DNA of 64,000 bases from a virus (IMGVR_UViG_3300042691_015370:1-64000), one strand, 5' to 3'; shown: positions 48,901 through 56,249, numbered from the stretch's first letter. A program made the numbers and translations. Notes: generated from the letters alone by a model not told the origin.

Positions 48901-49412
48901 TGAAGTCGAGCAGCAGACTTCAACGCATACTCGTAGTTGTCGTGCAGCAAATACTGCAACACAGGGCCACCCAGACAGCCAGAAGTGACAATCAAACCCT
49001 CAGAGTGACGAGCTAGATTGTCCCAATCGGCACGAGGCTTGTAGTAGAAGCCCTCTAGATACGATTCAGACGACAACTTCAACAGGTTGCGGTAGCCTGC
49101 ATCGTTTTCAGCCAGCACCGTCAAATGGTAGTAACGCTTGTCCGACCCGTCGATCTCTGCGGTGTCAGCACGAGCACCCTTTTCATTGATGTCGTCACAG
49201 AAGTAAGACTCAATACCCAGCACAGGGTTGATGTCATACTTCTTACAGGTGCGATAGAAATCAATCAAACCATACAGGTTACCATGATCAGTGATCGCAA
49301 GTGCTGGTTGACCGTCAGCCACCGCTGCCTTGACGAGTGGCTCAATCTTTGCAGCGCCATCCAACAGGCTGTAGCTCGTGTGGTTGTGGAGATGAACGAT
49401 ACTATCAGTCAT
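45981..49412 (-). CDS. dnaE: DNA polymerase III alpha subunit (DnaE)
   Basis: A 1143-residue family C polymerase of full bacterial length. The PHP domain is intact: HLHNHTSYSLLDG (7-19), TDHGN (41-45), so 3'-5' proofreading activity is possible as in mycobacterial DnaE1. Palm: RGPARGSAAGSLV (363-375) and PDIDLDFD (405-412, catalytic D406 and D408). Then fingers, helix-hairpin-helix and an OB fold (GKVLVHITDLKTRYTKQGAK). It should be the phage replicase, perhaps with the host clamp. No separate clamp or clamp loader is seen. Coupled (ATGA-like overlap) to a small zinc protein upstream. Confidence 0.95.
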   Translation of the reverse strand: MTDSIVHLHNHTSYSLLDGAAKIEPLVKAAVADGQPALAITDHGNLYGLIDFYRTCKKYDINPVLGIESYFCDDINEKGARADTAEIDGSDKRYYHLTVLAENDAGYRNLLKLSSESYLEGFYYKPRADWDNLARHSEGLIVTSGCLGGPVLQYLLHDNYEYALKSAARLQEIVGKDNFFIELQDHGIPEQAKTNPQLIEISRALDAPTIVANDCHYVHHDDHVAHDALLCVQTHSKISDEKRFKFQSDQHYLKTAEEMRYLFSEIPEACDNTLLIGERANVNIDFDTLHLPFYAPPEGFETPIAYLTHLSQRGLQKRYGSVSEESANRLAYELSVIDTLGLASYFLIVWDLVKFADRNNIRRGPARGSAAGSLVAYCMDITRVDPMRHGLLFERFLNPSRIALPDIDLDFDTRYRDMLIKYTIDKYGTNRVAQIITFSRIRARAAVRDASRVLGLPPSAGDKVAKAMPGLVMGESTPLNACFELNPRYETGYQNAEELRQMYAADPEVKQIVDVAKGLEDLVRQDSVHAAAVVITPTDLTDYIPIQRKPDGPIVTQYEKNTIEDLGLLKMDYLGLRNLDVISDTIEILGEDPGIQNTAFDDFDTFNLLREGKTIGVFQLESPPMRSLLQRLQPNSIDDIAAVVALYRPGPMASDMHLDYADRKNGREPVTFFHDDAKEILSSTYGLMIYQEQVMEIARRFAGYTLVEADGIRKIIGKKLRDKMATERDKFTQGCIDNGYTAELAKQLFDMIEAFAAYSFNKSHAYGYAYISYQTAFLKANYPKEYMAALCSSVVDKIEKAAVFMNEARTMGIQVLSPDINSSNAYFTATDEGIRTGLAAVKSIGVEFAEKIVNERKENGPYSSLIDFIQRIRPKVPQVETLALAGAFEKFGTRLGVHSVAGDVINQNRKVAKKVKKGQESLFDSNEMWDVKIPKQEFPPRILLENERQAIGIYVTGHPLDEYTAQATGVTVNDLEEMPIGEQGKVLVHITDLKTRYTKQGAKMANLTVSDQTGYLDTVCFPQAYKKSHLVEGELGIVTLKVGTSYDGERNYIVTHFAQINENAEEDMLEHYISFYLPQGFAQDDGAISKLKGVLLSHYGNTGVLLYVSKSTKLQLPDGIAVDPSDELVEDVRNLFKEFAGRK

Positions 49413-49543
49413 TTACAAAACCTACCCTTTGCGTCACGTTTAGGAACTTCCCCATTACCTCTACAGTAATAGCAGTCAGTTATACCCCAGCCTGAATCCT
49501 GTAGTCCTGAACCACGACACGATGAACAGGTTTCATAGCTCAT
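49409..49543 (-). CDS. 44-residue DnaJ-type zinc-finger peptide
   Basis: MSYETCSSCRGSGLQDSGWG followed by CYYCRGNGEVPKR: two CxxCxGxG repeats, the exact DnaJ zinc-finger unit, and nothing else. Start overlaps the upstream stop and its own stop overlaps the dnaE start, so it is co-translated with the polymerase. A regulator or chaperone-like aid of DnaE is a possibility (inference). Confidence 0.7.
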   Translation of the reverse strand: MSYETCSSCRGSGLQDSGWGITDCYYCRGNGEVPKRDAKGRFCK

Positions 49544-49782
49544 GAACCAACCCCATGAGATGCGAGTGTAGTAGCAATACTAGTCTGTAGGTGGTCCATG
49601 ATGTCGGTCCACGCCTCATAGATAGCTGCATCAGCTACCTTGCGGTTGGTTTCTGGGTCGCCGGAGTACAGCGTAGCGGCTTGGTTCGCCCAATACTGTT
49701 GATTCTTCATGATAAAATCAACAACGTCCTCAACCAACTCCTTGACGAGCGGGCCATTTGTAGCAGTATGCAATTCAGTCAT
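49540..49782 (-). CDS. Hypothetical helical protein
   Basis: Eighty residues, fully helical (PLVKELVEDVVDFIMKNQQY and further). ATGA coupling to the zinc-finger peptide. No family recognised. Confidence 0.6.
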   Translation of the reverse strand: MTELHTATNGPLVKELVEDVVDFIMKNQQYWANQAATLYSGDPETNRKVADAAIYEAWTDIMDHLQTSIATTLASHGVGS

Positions 49783-49993
49783 CTAGCTTCATCCAATCAA
49801 AGTTTTCCCAGACCCTCTGAACATAATACTCGCTGAGATGCGAGAACTCTTCGGGCAAAGTTACACAGCATTGGCAATCATCAAGGCAATCTACAAGCTG
49901 TTCCCATGTCATGCCAAGCTTGTCCAACTCAGCTTGCCGAAGCCGACGCATCTCATCACGATCCAACTTCACTACCCTAATTTGTTCACTCAC
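49775..49993 (-). CDS. Hypothetical protein with Cys cluster
   Basis: Seventy-two residues. Basic helical N terminus (KLDRDEMRRLRQAELDKLGM), then CLDDCQCC, then an acidic aromatic end. Resembles short actinophage proteins containing MTWEQL, of unknown role (recalled). Confidence 0.6.
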   Translation of the reverse strand: MSEQIRVVKLDRDEMRRLRQAELDKLGMTWEQLVDCLDDCQCCVTLPEEFSHLSEYYVQRVWENFDWMKLDD

Positions 49994-50178
49994 TGGTCGG
50001 CATCCAAGTCAACTCGTCGGTATCTTACGCCCTGAAATGAGGCCAGTGCAGATTCTCTCCACCCCTCAAGCTCGCTGGCGCATTCCTCTAGAGTCTCGAT
50101 AACGTTAGACCATCCATATTCATCAGAGTCTTTCAACTCAGCAATGGCTCTTTCGATTTTTTGTTCAAGATTCTTCAT
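49990..50178 (-). CDS. Hypothetical helical protein
   Basis: Sixty-two residues (MKNLEQKIERAIAELKDSDE), helical, ATGA-coupled. No motif. Confidence 0.55.
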   Translation of the reverse strand: MKNLEQKIERAIAELKDSDEYGWSNVIETLEECASELEGWRESALASFQGVRYRRVDLDADQ

Positions 50179-50329
50179 TTGTTCTCACTGAGTCTATGGC
50201 GGAATTTGTCAAAGAGAAAATATTAACTACAGTATTAGTACCAACCTCATTCTCTAAACGCATCGCTAACCTCTCAATGGCTGCGGCCAAACATTCCACA
50301 GCGTGCTCCACATCTTGGTCATTCTTCAT
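50165..50329 (-). CDS. Hypothetical 54-residue helical protein
   Basis: MKNDQDVEHAVECLAAAIER then a second helix and a polar tail. ATGA-coupled upstream and overlapping the next start, so expressed in the chain. Function unknown. Confidence 0.55.
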   Translation of the reverse strand: MKNDQDVEHAVECLAAAIERLAMRLENEVGTNTVVNIFSLTNSAIDSVRTNEES

Positions 50330-50538
50330 CGGTACTCCATTGTTCTCATAAGAAGATCACGCTCCTGATTACGCTGGCAAATCTCTCTGTACTCATGATG
50401 CTCCCCGCCGAAGCCGCACGTACAAGGAGTATCATTAGTAATGTGCTCAGACAGAACCTCCATCACCCTGCTCAGCGTGGTGCTGATGTCGTTCACTCTC
50501 TCAACAAGTTCGTAGTAATCATCGTAATCAACCATCAC
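50326..50538 (-). CDS. Hypothetical protein with Cys/His site
   Basis: Seventy residues; GTG 50538 in GTGA overlap or ATG 50535. Coiled helix (YYELVERVNDISTTLSRVME) then CTCGFGGEHHEYREIC, a likely zinc site. Confidence 0.6.
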   Translation of the reverse strand: MMVDYDDYYELVERVNDISTTLSRVMEVLSEHITNDTPCTCGFGGEHHEYREICQRNQERDLLMRTMEYR

Positions 50539-50693
50539 GGACCATCCAATACAATGTCGTTAGAGATAGAGCCGGGTGGAATATGGAACTCGTAACGAAG
50601 AGTCTCGCTCCATTTATCACACTGGATGGGAGTCTTGTAGTACCACAGGTACCAACCCGGTTCGATATCGTCCACAGTGCAGACCATCTCCAT
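50535..50693 (-). CDS. Hypothetical 52-residue protein
   Basis: MEMVCTVDDIEPGWYLWYYK continues with TPIQCDKWSETLRYEF, a Trp/Tyr-rich beta pattern. It overlaps the end of the membrane-protein gene by 77 bases in another frame; one of the two ends may be wrong. Confidence 0.55.
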   Translation of the reverse strand: MEMVCTVDDIEPGWYLWYYKTPIQCDKWSETLRYEFHIPPGSISNDIVLDGP

Positions 50694-51063
50694 GTATGTA
50701 GGGATTCTCTGGCCTATCCTCTACGATGAATACCTTGTCTGCATCAACTTGTTCCAGACGCTTCACTCCACGGTCGCTAGTGTAGAAGCTGAACACAGCC
50801 TTGTCCTCTAGGTATCCACCGAACAAACTCCACCGTGCTTCAGTGCTGGAACCGTCTGTCATCATAATGATATCGGTCTTGCGTTCAACGTGACGAGCCT
50901 CGTCAGCAGAGCCTGCAACCAACATGCACATAATAGCAAAAGCGAAGGTGTACGCAATAGCAAAGAACAATGCAAAGAAAATACCCTCCCAGTAACCAGT
51001 ACGCACACGGACATAAATGATGATACCAAAGAAGAGTAGTACACCCAAGATAGCAGGAATCAT
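50617..51063 (-). CDS. Membrane protein with cytoplasmic domain
   Basis: A 148-residue protein from MIPAILGVLLFFGIIIYVRV. Two to three hydrophobic helices in the first 60 residues, then a soluble part (RWSLFGGYLEDKAVFSFYTS and DADKVFIVEDRPENPYI) like that of other phage membrane proteins with a Gly-rich sheet. The last 25 residues overlap another frame and may be fortuitous. Confidence 0.65.
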   Translation of the reverse strand: MIPAILGVLLFFGIIIYVRVRTGYWEGIFFALFFAIAYTFAFAIMCMLVAGSADEARHVERKTDIIMMTDGSSTEARWSLFGGYLEDKAVFSFYTSDRGVKRLEQVDADKVFIVEDRPENPYIHGDGLHCGRYRTGLVPVVLQDSHPV

Positions 51064-51067
51064 GATC

Positions 51068-51253
51068 TCACCACTGAACCGAGATCTCTGGTTCGGCCTT
51101 GTTAAAGAAGATGCTATCCGCAATGCTTTCGCAGTCACCACGGTTAACATAACCCTCGCCACTGGTGGCTACAACCCGTCCATTGGACGAAACCAAACGC
51201 CACCGGAACTCGCCAGCATCATCTTCGTAAAACTCTAGCTTAAATCTATCCAT
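51068..51253 (-). CDS. YegP/DUF1508-type protein
   Basis: Sixty-one residues behind GGAGAAATAAA. RFKLEFYEDDAGEFRWRLVS and NGRVVATSGEGYVNRGDCES match one DUF1508 repeat (F-x-x-Y-x-D-x-x-G-x-x-R-W-R-L, N-G, A-S-x-G-Y). The family is small and its function is not known. An in-frame ATG about 69 bases upstream could lengthen it. Confidence 0.75.
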   Translation of the reverse strand: MDRFKLEFYEDDAGEFRWRLVSSNGRVVATSGEGYVNRGDCESIADSIFFNKAEPEISVQW

Positions 51254-51314
51254 TTTATTTCTCCATAATCCATTCTCTAGTTCCGTGACGACACCGCCAC
51301 GGGAGATCCACATA

Positions 51315-51497
51315 TCAATCATTGGGCTGAAGAATCTGATGAATCTTGGTCCAAGAACCGGGAGAGTAGTGAGCAACAGTCTCACTCTTGCGTTCGATAC
51401 GAACACTGCCATCACAGTTATCGACAACCATCGAACAGTTGTCGTGGGTATCGACAGTGTGATTATCATTCAGATAAACGAGGATTGTGTTCTTCAT
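51315..51497 (-). CDS. Hypothetical beta protein
   Basis: Sixty residues (MKNTILVYLNDNHTVDTHDN), beta-rich, with a likely four-strand layout. The stop overlaps an ATG in the DUF1508 frame. Function unknown. Confidence 0.55.
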   Translation of the reverse strand: MKNTILVYLNDNHTVDTHDNCSMVVDNCDGSVRIERKSETVAHYSPGSWTKIHQILQPND

Positions 51498-51727
51498 ACC
51501 TTCTCCGGGTGACTTAGATGAAACTTCAGTTCTTCCTCTGCCCAGTTGAGCAGTTCAATCAACGAGTTATCAGTCTTGTCATTCACCAAAGCCCAACCAT
51601 AGTCTGTGATCTTCTCAACCTCAGCGCACCACTCGTCATGGTATCTAAACACGTTGACTCGATGTTCTGCTGCGCTAGACGAAAGCTCGCCCTGCAAGTA
51701 GTTACTCACAAAATGCCACTTAACCAT
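51494..51727 (-). CDS. Hypothetical protein
   Basis: Seventy-seven residues from MVKWHFVSNYLQGELSSSAA; acidic, alpha/beta. Overlaps the gene before it by eight bases. Confidence 0.55.
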   Translation of the reverse strand: MVKWHFVSNYLQGELSSSAAEHRVNVFRYHDEWCAEVEKITDYGWALVNDKTDNSLIELLNWAEEELKFHLSHPEKV

Positions 51728-52262
51728 CAATCGCCTCTCTGATACGTGGACCAACACCATAGAAGTTCACGTCAAATGTAATACTATACCTGTAAATACC
51801 AATTACACTGTGGTCCGCAACCCCCAAACCATCTGACCACACAAGCGTTCTCACACTCTCAACATAAGGAGACAGCGCACGCCTAGCTCTGAGTATTACA
51901 TCATCAAAGTGACGTAGCCAACCGGTAACTATATTGGTTTGACTATAGTCATGGCGCTTCCAATTATCTACACCCATTTCTGCCATCAGGGTAATGCTGT
52001 GATTAGGAAAAATTCTCGCAACCCTATCCCCTTCTGGAAACACATTCATTGACTCGTAAGAACAGGTGGAAGGTAAATCGATCCACCCAACACTGTTCTT
52101 GGATCGATTAGCATAGAATTCAAAAAACGTCTGTTCTGGATCATCAATAATCTTGACGTAATAAAGACTACCGTAATCACAATTCGTCACATTGACTCTT
52201 TGACGAGCAAGTGACAGGAACTCATTGGCCCATTCCCGGTCACGAACGGACACGTCATTCAT
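51720..52262 (-). CDS. Hypothetical protein
   Basis: A 180-residue protein of mixed alpha/beta type (YYVKIIDDPEQTFFEFYANR; SVGWIDLPSTCSYESMNVFP). ATGA-coupled. It and the next protein have similar length and aromatic content but no clear shared motif. Confidence 0.6.
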   Translation of the reverse strand: MNDVSVRDREWANEFLSLARQRVNVTNCDYGSLYYVKIIDDPEQTFFEFYANRSKNSVGWIDLPSTCSYESMNVFPEGDRVARIFPNHSITLMAEMGVDNWKRHDYSQTNIVTGWLRHFDDVILRARRALSPYVESVRTLVWSDGLGVADHSVIGIYRYSITFDVNFYGVGPRIREAIDG

Positions 52263-52777
52263 CGCAGTACCTCAGCCTCTTCAAACAAAGGCCCACACAC
52301 ATACGGTCTGAATCTCAGCATAAGAGCAATCTCTGTTGTATAGGTCATAAGATGCTGTTCGGCTTTCACTGAACAGCCATCCCAAATAGCTAACCGAAAC
52401 CTAGGTGACAATCGCATTAACCTACGCTTATGATCATGGATAACTGTGAGCACCTCATCACACAACAGACAAGCCACGGTGTGTTCAAGATTCCCAGCGG
52501 AATCTATCGACGCTAACGCTTCATCAGTAAGCTTGACTGAGAAGGTACCTGTAGAGCTATAAAGCTCAAAGGTTCGACGCTTAGGGAAATATGTCTCTAC
52601 GCTACCATCATGCTGCCATCGCCAGCCTGAGATGTAACCAACAACAAAATGCTCCGGTGGAGCAGGAACAAGCAATCTTTCATCCTGCCCCAGCACACTG
52701 TCAGCATATCGCCGCAAAGTCTCTTCCACTCCAGTGGCGATACTTGAAATGGTGCCCTTGTAGTCTTGTTGCAGCAC
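52259..52777 (-). CDS. Hypothetical protein
   Basis: A 172-residue protein, first gene behind a strong promoter. Helical start (TGVEETLRRYADSVLGQDER), beta middle, and CLLCDEVLTVIHDHKRR as possible metal site. Family not recognised. Confidence 0.6.
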   Translation of the reverse strand: MLQQDYKGTISSIATGVEETLRRYADSVLGQDERLLVPAPPEHFVVGYISGWRWQHDGSVETYFPKRRTFELYSSTGTFSVKLTDEALASIDSAGNLEHTVACLLCDEVLTVIHDHKRRLMRLSPRFRLAIWDGCSVKAEQHLMTYTTEIALMLRFRPYVCGPLFEEAEVLR

Positions 52778-52814
52778 GAAATTCCAACCTCAGTGACCTG
52801 ATTTACAGACCGCC

Positions 52815-52843
52815 AGAGTATCTCCAAGGAGATTTTTTGTCAA
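52815..52843 (-). promoter_or_regulatory. Strong promoter with operator-like dyad
   Basis: On the - strand TTGACA, 17 bases, TACTCT. The spacer holds a dyad ATCTCC-N2-GGAGAT. The same dyad followed by TTTTTT on the + strand could work as a + strand terminator. It starts a new unit right after the glycosidase gene. Confidence 0.65.
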
Positions 52844-52844
52844 A

Positions 52845-53885
52845 TCAGACTTCGCTGACCAACAGGGAGTACGGTGAGTTCATAAGTTCACGGAACTTAA
52901 TCAGGGCATCGCCAGACAGAGGAACGCCACCATTGAGACTGGTATCAAAGTAGGCAGCACCAACAACATTGTTGGTACGGAGATGATCAAACCACTCCTG
53001 CATCTCTGCCGCACCAGTCAGAGTGTGATCCTTGTTGCCCCATTCAGCGACACCAATCTTCAGACCCTTGGCTTTGTAGTATGCCAGAGCGTTCTTCCAC
53101 ATTGTAGAAAGAACGGTGGTGTTAGCGGCCTCAACATAGTGATCAATACCAGCGAAGTCCCAGATACCATCAACCCACCAGTCAGCGGGGTTACGTCCAG
53201 AACGAGTGTCGAATGTCCATGCCATCAAAATGGGAGCAAAGGCAATGTTAGTGACATTAGCTGAGTCAAGAAGTTGACGAATGCGCTTCTGCATGTTGCG
53301 CCAGTGAATCTCACTACCCTGACCCTCATCGGGGTAGGCGGTACCGTTACCACCCTCAGGCTCGTGGTGAACGCTGAACCACACAGGTAGACCAAGCAGG
53401 CCAAGGGACTTAATAAGGTTGATGATTGGGGTATCCAGTGCGCCATTGGCGGTGTTTTGCCACGTAGCGCTCAGCTTAATGGAAACCCATGGAAGTCGCC
53501 CAGCGGTGTGATCGGCCTTGCATGTGGAGATAATGCTGGAAGCCTGATCTAGACGCCAGAAGGTGCGTCGTACACCAACGGCCACACCAGCGGCAGTCTC
53601 ATGGGGAGAGGGAACACCATTGGAATTGTAGCTACAGCCCCAGCGGATCATTCCCGGTCGAGTGTCACCGGGGAACGCTGGTTCCCACTCCTGAACAGGT
53701 GGAGTGGTGGTCCCGCCACCAGCCTTGAGCGCAGCAATATCAGCCTTCATGGCATTCAGGGTGTTGTCCACCTCATTCATCCACCGACCCACATCAGTGC
53801 TGAGGGTCGAGGCGGTTGATGCAACCTGAGCGATCTGTGCCTTCAGATCCGCTACGATTGGTTCCATGTCTGGATCTATTCCCAT
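52845..53885 (-). CDS. Glycosidase-like protein (clan GH-A barrel) with coiled-coil start
   Basis: A 346-residue protein. Residues 5-55 are a coiled coil typical of trimeric or oligomeric phage fibre parts, then a Thr/Pro linker (GGGTTTPPVQ). Residues 75-340 look like a TIM-barrel glycosidase: WFSVHHEPEGG puts the acid/base Glu after strand 4, and IGVAEWGN (E281) the nucleophile after strand 7, as in GH5/GH26-type enzymes. The substrate is unknown; mannan or capsule polymers are candidates. It is odd within a replication block. Confidence 0.75.
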   Translation of the reverse strand: MGIDPDMEPIVADLKAQIAQVASTASTLSTDVGRWMNEVDNTLNAMKADIAALKAGGGTTTPPVQEWEPAFPGDTRPGMIRWGCSYNSNGVPSPHETAAGVAVGVRRTFWRLDQASSIISTCKADHTAGRLPWVSIKLSATWQNTANGALDTPIINLIKSLGLLGLPVWFSVHHEPEGGNGTAYPDEGQGSEIHWRNMQKRIRQLLDSANVTNIAFAPILMAWTFDTRSGRNPADWWVDGIWDFAGIDHYVEAANTTVLSTMWKNALAYYKAKGLKIGVAEWGNKDHTLTGAAEMQEWFDHLRTNNVVGAAYFDTSLNGGVPLSGDALIKFRELMNSPYSLLVSEV

Positions 53886-53889
53886 AATC

Positions 53890-54375
53890 TTACCTTTCGA
53901 TATCCGCCAGCAAAGCTCTCTGATACAGCCTTGCGACAACAGCTTTGAAGTTCGCCAGTCCAAGATAAGGAATGACGAGTTGTGTGTACTCAGCATCGGC
54001 CTTAGACTCCACGCCAAGACCTGAGAGGAACGTGGCAATACTCTCCACTTCCTCTCTTCTACTATCGTCATCTGCCCCCAGTAGTCGTAGTCGAGAAACT
54101 TCGTCAGAAATCTCTGACTTATCAATTACCTTGGGTTCAGCAGCGAAAATACTATGATCCCCATCTATTGCAGTAATGGATCTGGAGTTAGCATAGACGA
54201 CCTTTCTGCTGCCTTTAAGGGTGAACTGATGCCATCCACTTCTTGGATAGCTCTTGCGTCTCAGCTTGCCCACACCAGTTGTGAAGTTAGGTTGAAGAAA
54301 TGACCCTTTACCGGGGACAGCTTCACACCAACTGATGCGATAAAGCTTTCCATTCTCAAGTTCAGTTGCTTTCAC
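53890..54375 (-). CDS. Hypothetical protein
   Basis: A 161-residue protein. Basic beta N-terminal half (GKLYRISWCEAVPGKGSFLQ; WHQFTLKGSRKVVYA) and helical C-terminal half. Four bases before the glycosidase start. Function unknown. Confidence 0.6.
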   Translation of the reverse strand: MKATELENGKLYRISWCEAVPGKGSFLQPNFTTGVGKLRRKSYPRSGWHQFTLKGSRKVVYANSRSITAIDGDHSIFAAEPKVIDKSEISDEVSRLRLLGADDDSRREEVESIATFLSGLGVESKADAEYTQLVIPYLGLANFKAVVARLYQRALLADIER

Positions 54376-54382
54376 AGATACC

Positions 54383-54772
54383 TCACAGGAAAGACTTAGG
54401 CTCGCTCAAGGTGCCACGCAGCCAGTTGTAGATAATGTTGACAGTAACAAAGTTGTCGAACCGCCAGAAGTTAAACTCGTACAGCTTGCGGCACCAAGCG
54501 CTGATGTCGGACGAGTTCATCATGTCAACGTGCTCGGTAAAAAGCTTAAGTCTACGAGGCTCAATGTTGATATTGTTTTCGAACACATTATCGTTATTGA
54601 TCAGATATGCGGTGTGCATCATCATCATCTCTAGTACTTCAGTAGAGTGAGACAAGGGTTCGAACTGAGCTAGGAACTTGATGGCGAAGTGGATTCTTTC
54701 GATATCCTCGTCGTCCAAGCTAACCCTATTGGGTGGTAGTAGTTCTGCGTATTGGTGTGTCTTAGTTTGCAT
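54383..54772 (-). CDS. Hypothetical helical protein
   Basis: A 129-residue protein from MQTKTHQYAELLPPNR, overlapping the diphosphohydrolase-like gene by 11 bases; ATG 54787 is an alternative. Helical, Met/His-rich (VLEMMMMHTAYLINNDN), W-rich end. Family unknown. Confidence 0.6.
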   Translation of the reverse strand: MQTKTHQYAELLPPNRVSLDDEDIERIHFAIKFLAQFEPLSHSTEVLEMMMMHTAYLINNDNVFENNINIEPRRLKLFTEHVDMMNSSDISAWCRKLYEFNFWRFDNFVTVNIIYNWLRGTLSEPKSFL

Positions 54773-55187
54773 GTCGGAACCTATCATCGTTGCCGATACC
54801 TCTAATATCGAAACTAACAATTGCCAGACCGTGCCAAGCAGCATGGCCCATGTGATGTCTACCGGATTCGGGATCTAGATCCTCGCCTCGCCAGTAAGCA
54901 TTCATGTGTCGCAACATGGCGTTGTAGCTAAGGGAGTAATTGTAACCTTTGAGATAATTCCAAGGCTCATACTTCTCGGCCCCCATGCCAGCAATGTTAC
55001 CTAGCTCTTCAAGAGCCACAGGATCAATAAAGCCTAACTGGGATGGCTTAGACGCCTTCATTCCACCAGTATTCGGATCAGTCACAATGATCTCTTCCTT
55101 CAGAAAATCGATGTGCCCTGCTTCATTGAACTTGCGGGGACCAAGAGTGTTGTTTGCCCACTCTGGTTTGTATTCACCGAATGTCAT
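54762..55187 (-). CDS. dATP/dGTP diphosphohydrolase-like protein (DUF5664)
   Basis: A 141-residue all-alpha protein. PSQLGFIDPVALEELGNIAG, GAEKYEPWNYLKG and the signature YWRGEDLDPESGRHHMGHAA match the DUF5664 / dATP-dGTP diphosphohydrolase N-terminal family of the MazG-like fold (family recalled). Such enzymes cut dNTPs to dNMP and can adjust pools or remove canonical dATP in phages with modified purines. No PurZ is seen here, so pool adjustment is the simpler view. Confidence 0.8.
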   Translation of the reverse strand: MTFGEYKPEWANNTLGPRKFNEAGHIDFLKEEIIVTDPNTGGMKASKPSQLGFIDPVALEELGNIAGMGAEKYEPWNYLKGYNYSLSYNAMLRHMNAYWRGEDLDPESGRHHMGHAAWHGLAIVSFDIRGIGNDDRFRHAN

Positions 55188-55641
55188 CGGTTAACCTCTC
55201 TAACTTGTGAATTGTGGTGTACCGATCGTTGTTGAAGGTACGTAACCAAACGATCTGCAAACACAATGGTTGATATAGCTTTTTGTTACCGTGAATAATG
55301 TCGAGATGACATGGATAGTTACAGAGCGTGATCAGGTTATGTTGCTGGTTGAGCCATGGTTCATTCTTGGCTTCGGAGCGGTAGTAGATGTGATGCACAG
55401 CAAGGTTGTTGCTCGCCTTACCGCAATACCTGCACCTGTAGTTGTCCAGCGCAAGAATCTTGTCTCGCACAGCCGAAAGATCGTTATGCGGATTTGATTG
55501 CTTGGGCTTTTTTTGTTTGGGTTTGGCCGTGTTTATTGAGGCCAGAAAATGTGCATTTGAGCAGAATGCTGACAGACCACGAATCTCCATCGACTCACGA
55601 TCAAAGTAGTCACCGCAGTATGCACACTTTCTTTTACTCAT
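55174..55641 (-). CDS. HNH endonuclease with N-terminal zinc finger
   Basis: A 155-residue protein. N-terminal CAYCGDYF ... AFCSNAHF zinc finger; basic linker (KPKQKKPKQSNPHN); HNH core CRYCGKASNNLAVHHIYYRS, LNQQHNLITLCNYPCHLDII. HH, N and H catalytic positions are all present. Homing or DNA-processing enzyme. Overlaps both neighbours, so it is fully inside the operon. Confidence 0.88.
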   Translation of the reverse strand: MSKRKCAYCGDYFDRESMEIRGLSAFCSNAHFLASINTAKPKQKKPKQSNPHNDLSAVRDKILALDNYRCRYCGKASNNLAVHHIYYRSEAKNEPWLNQQHNLITLCNYPCHLDIIHGNKKLYQPLCLQIVWLRTFNNDRYTTIHKLERLTDDIR

Positions 55642-55930
55642 CTAACAAACCCAAGTCATAGTGAAAAGCCTTGATGTTGCGTTTGCGATGCATAATAATA
55701 GAGCTACGCTCCTTCTCACTCATCGCACGATGACCACCATCATCGTAATAGATCGCATCATCTAGACAATCACGCCACACCGGACACTGATCACAGAATC
55801 TCTGTGCCTGATCCTCATACTCTGGATCTAGAAACACATGCTCTGGGGTATCAATACACGCAGCGAACTCTCTCCAAGGATCTGTGAACGTTGCTGCAAA
55901 TTGTTCCCAGAAATCTAAATCACATCTCAT
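55634..55930 (-). CDS. WhiB-family iron-sulfur regulator 3
   Basis: Ninety-eight residues. Cluster cysteines C25 (EFAACIDTPEHVF), C46 and C49 (CDQC), C55; the G-[VI]-W-G-G turn is replaced by YYDDGGHRAM and a basic tail follows (HRKRNI). Lack of the usual turn suggests altered sigma-factor binding. Embedded in replication genes. Confidence 0.85.
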   Translation of the reverse strand: MRCDLDFWEQFAATFTDPWREFAACIDTPEHVFLDPEYEDQAQRFCDQCPVWRDCLDDAIYYDDGGHRAMSEKERSSIIMHRKRNIKAFHYDLGLLDE

Positions 55931-56249
55931 CGTCGTCAGCAGACTCAAGTTCCGTTAGACGACGGGGCGAGGCAACCTCACGCTTCATCTCAGCGTTCTT
56001 GCGCTCACCATTCTGCTCTGCCCGACGCTCGGCATAGCCACGATCCACAATCTCACGCAAGAGATCCTGAATCATCATCACCATGTCGGACTTTTCCTGA
56101 TCCTGAGCAAAGGGGATCATCACAACACGCAACTCACCCATTGCGTTGGACTGATCTCTGCTCTCCATGATTGTGATCTCCAGCGTCTCATCACTGAACA
56201 CCACGGATGTGATAATTGTATCTGACATGAACATATTCGTCATACTCAT
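55920..56249 (-). CDS. Hypothetical charged protein
   Basis: A 109-residue protein: beta N-terminal part (SVVFSDETLEITIMESRDQS) and charged helical C-terminal half ending ELESADDDEM. Several in-frame Met codons near the start (MSMTNMFMSD). Unknown role. Confidence 0.6.
   Translation of the reverse strand: MSMTNMFMSDTIITSVVFSDETLEITIMESRDQSNAMGELRVVMIPFAQDQEKSDMVMMIQDLLREIVDRGYAERRAEQNGERKNAEMKREVASPRRLTELESADDDEM

Noticed and set aside
50617-50693. Overlap of 77 bases between the membrane-protein gene end and the 52-residue gene
   Set aside because: Considered as a frameshift joining both, but each has its own sound start and the protein-like pattern changes gradually; kept as two genes with a note.
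54762-55187. Evidence for 2-aminoadenine (Z) genome
   Set aside because: The diphosphohydrolase-like protein alone is not enough; no PurZ-type adenylosuccinate synthetase or DatZ-like HD hydrolase is visible in the window.
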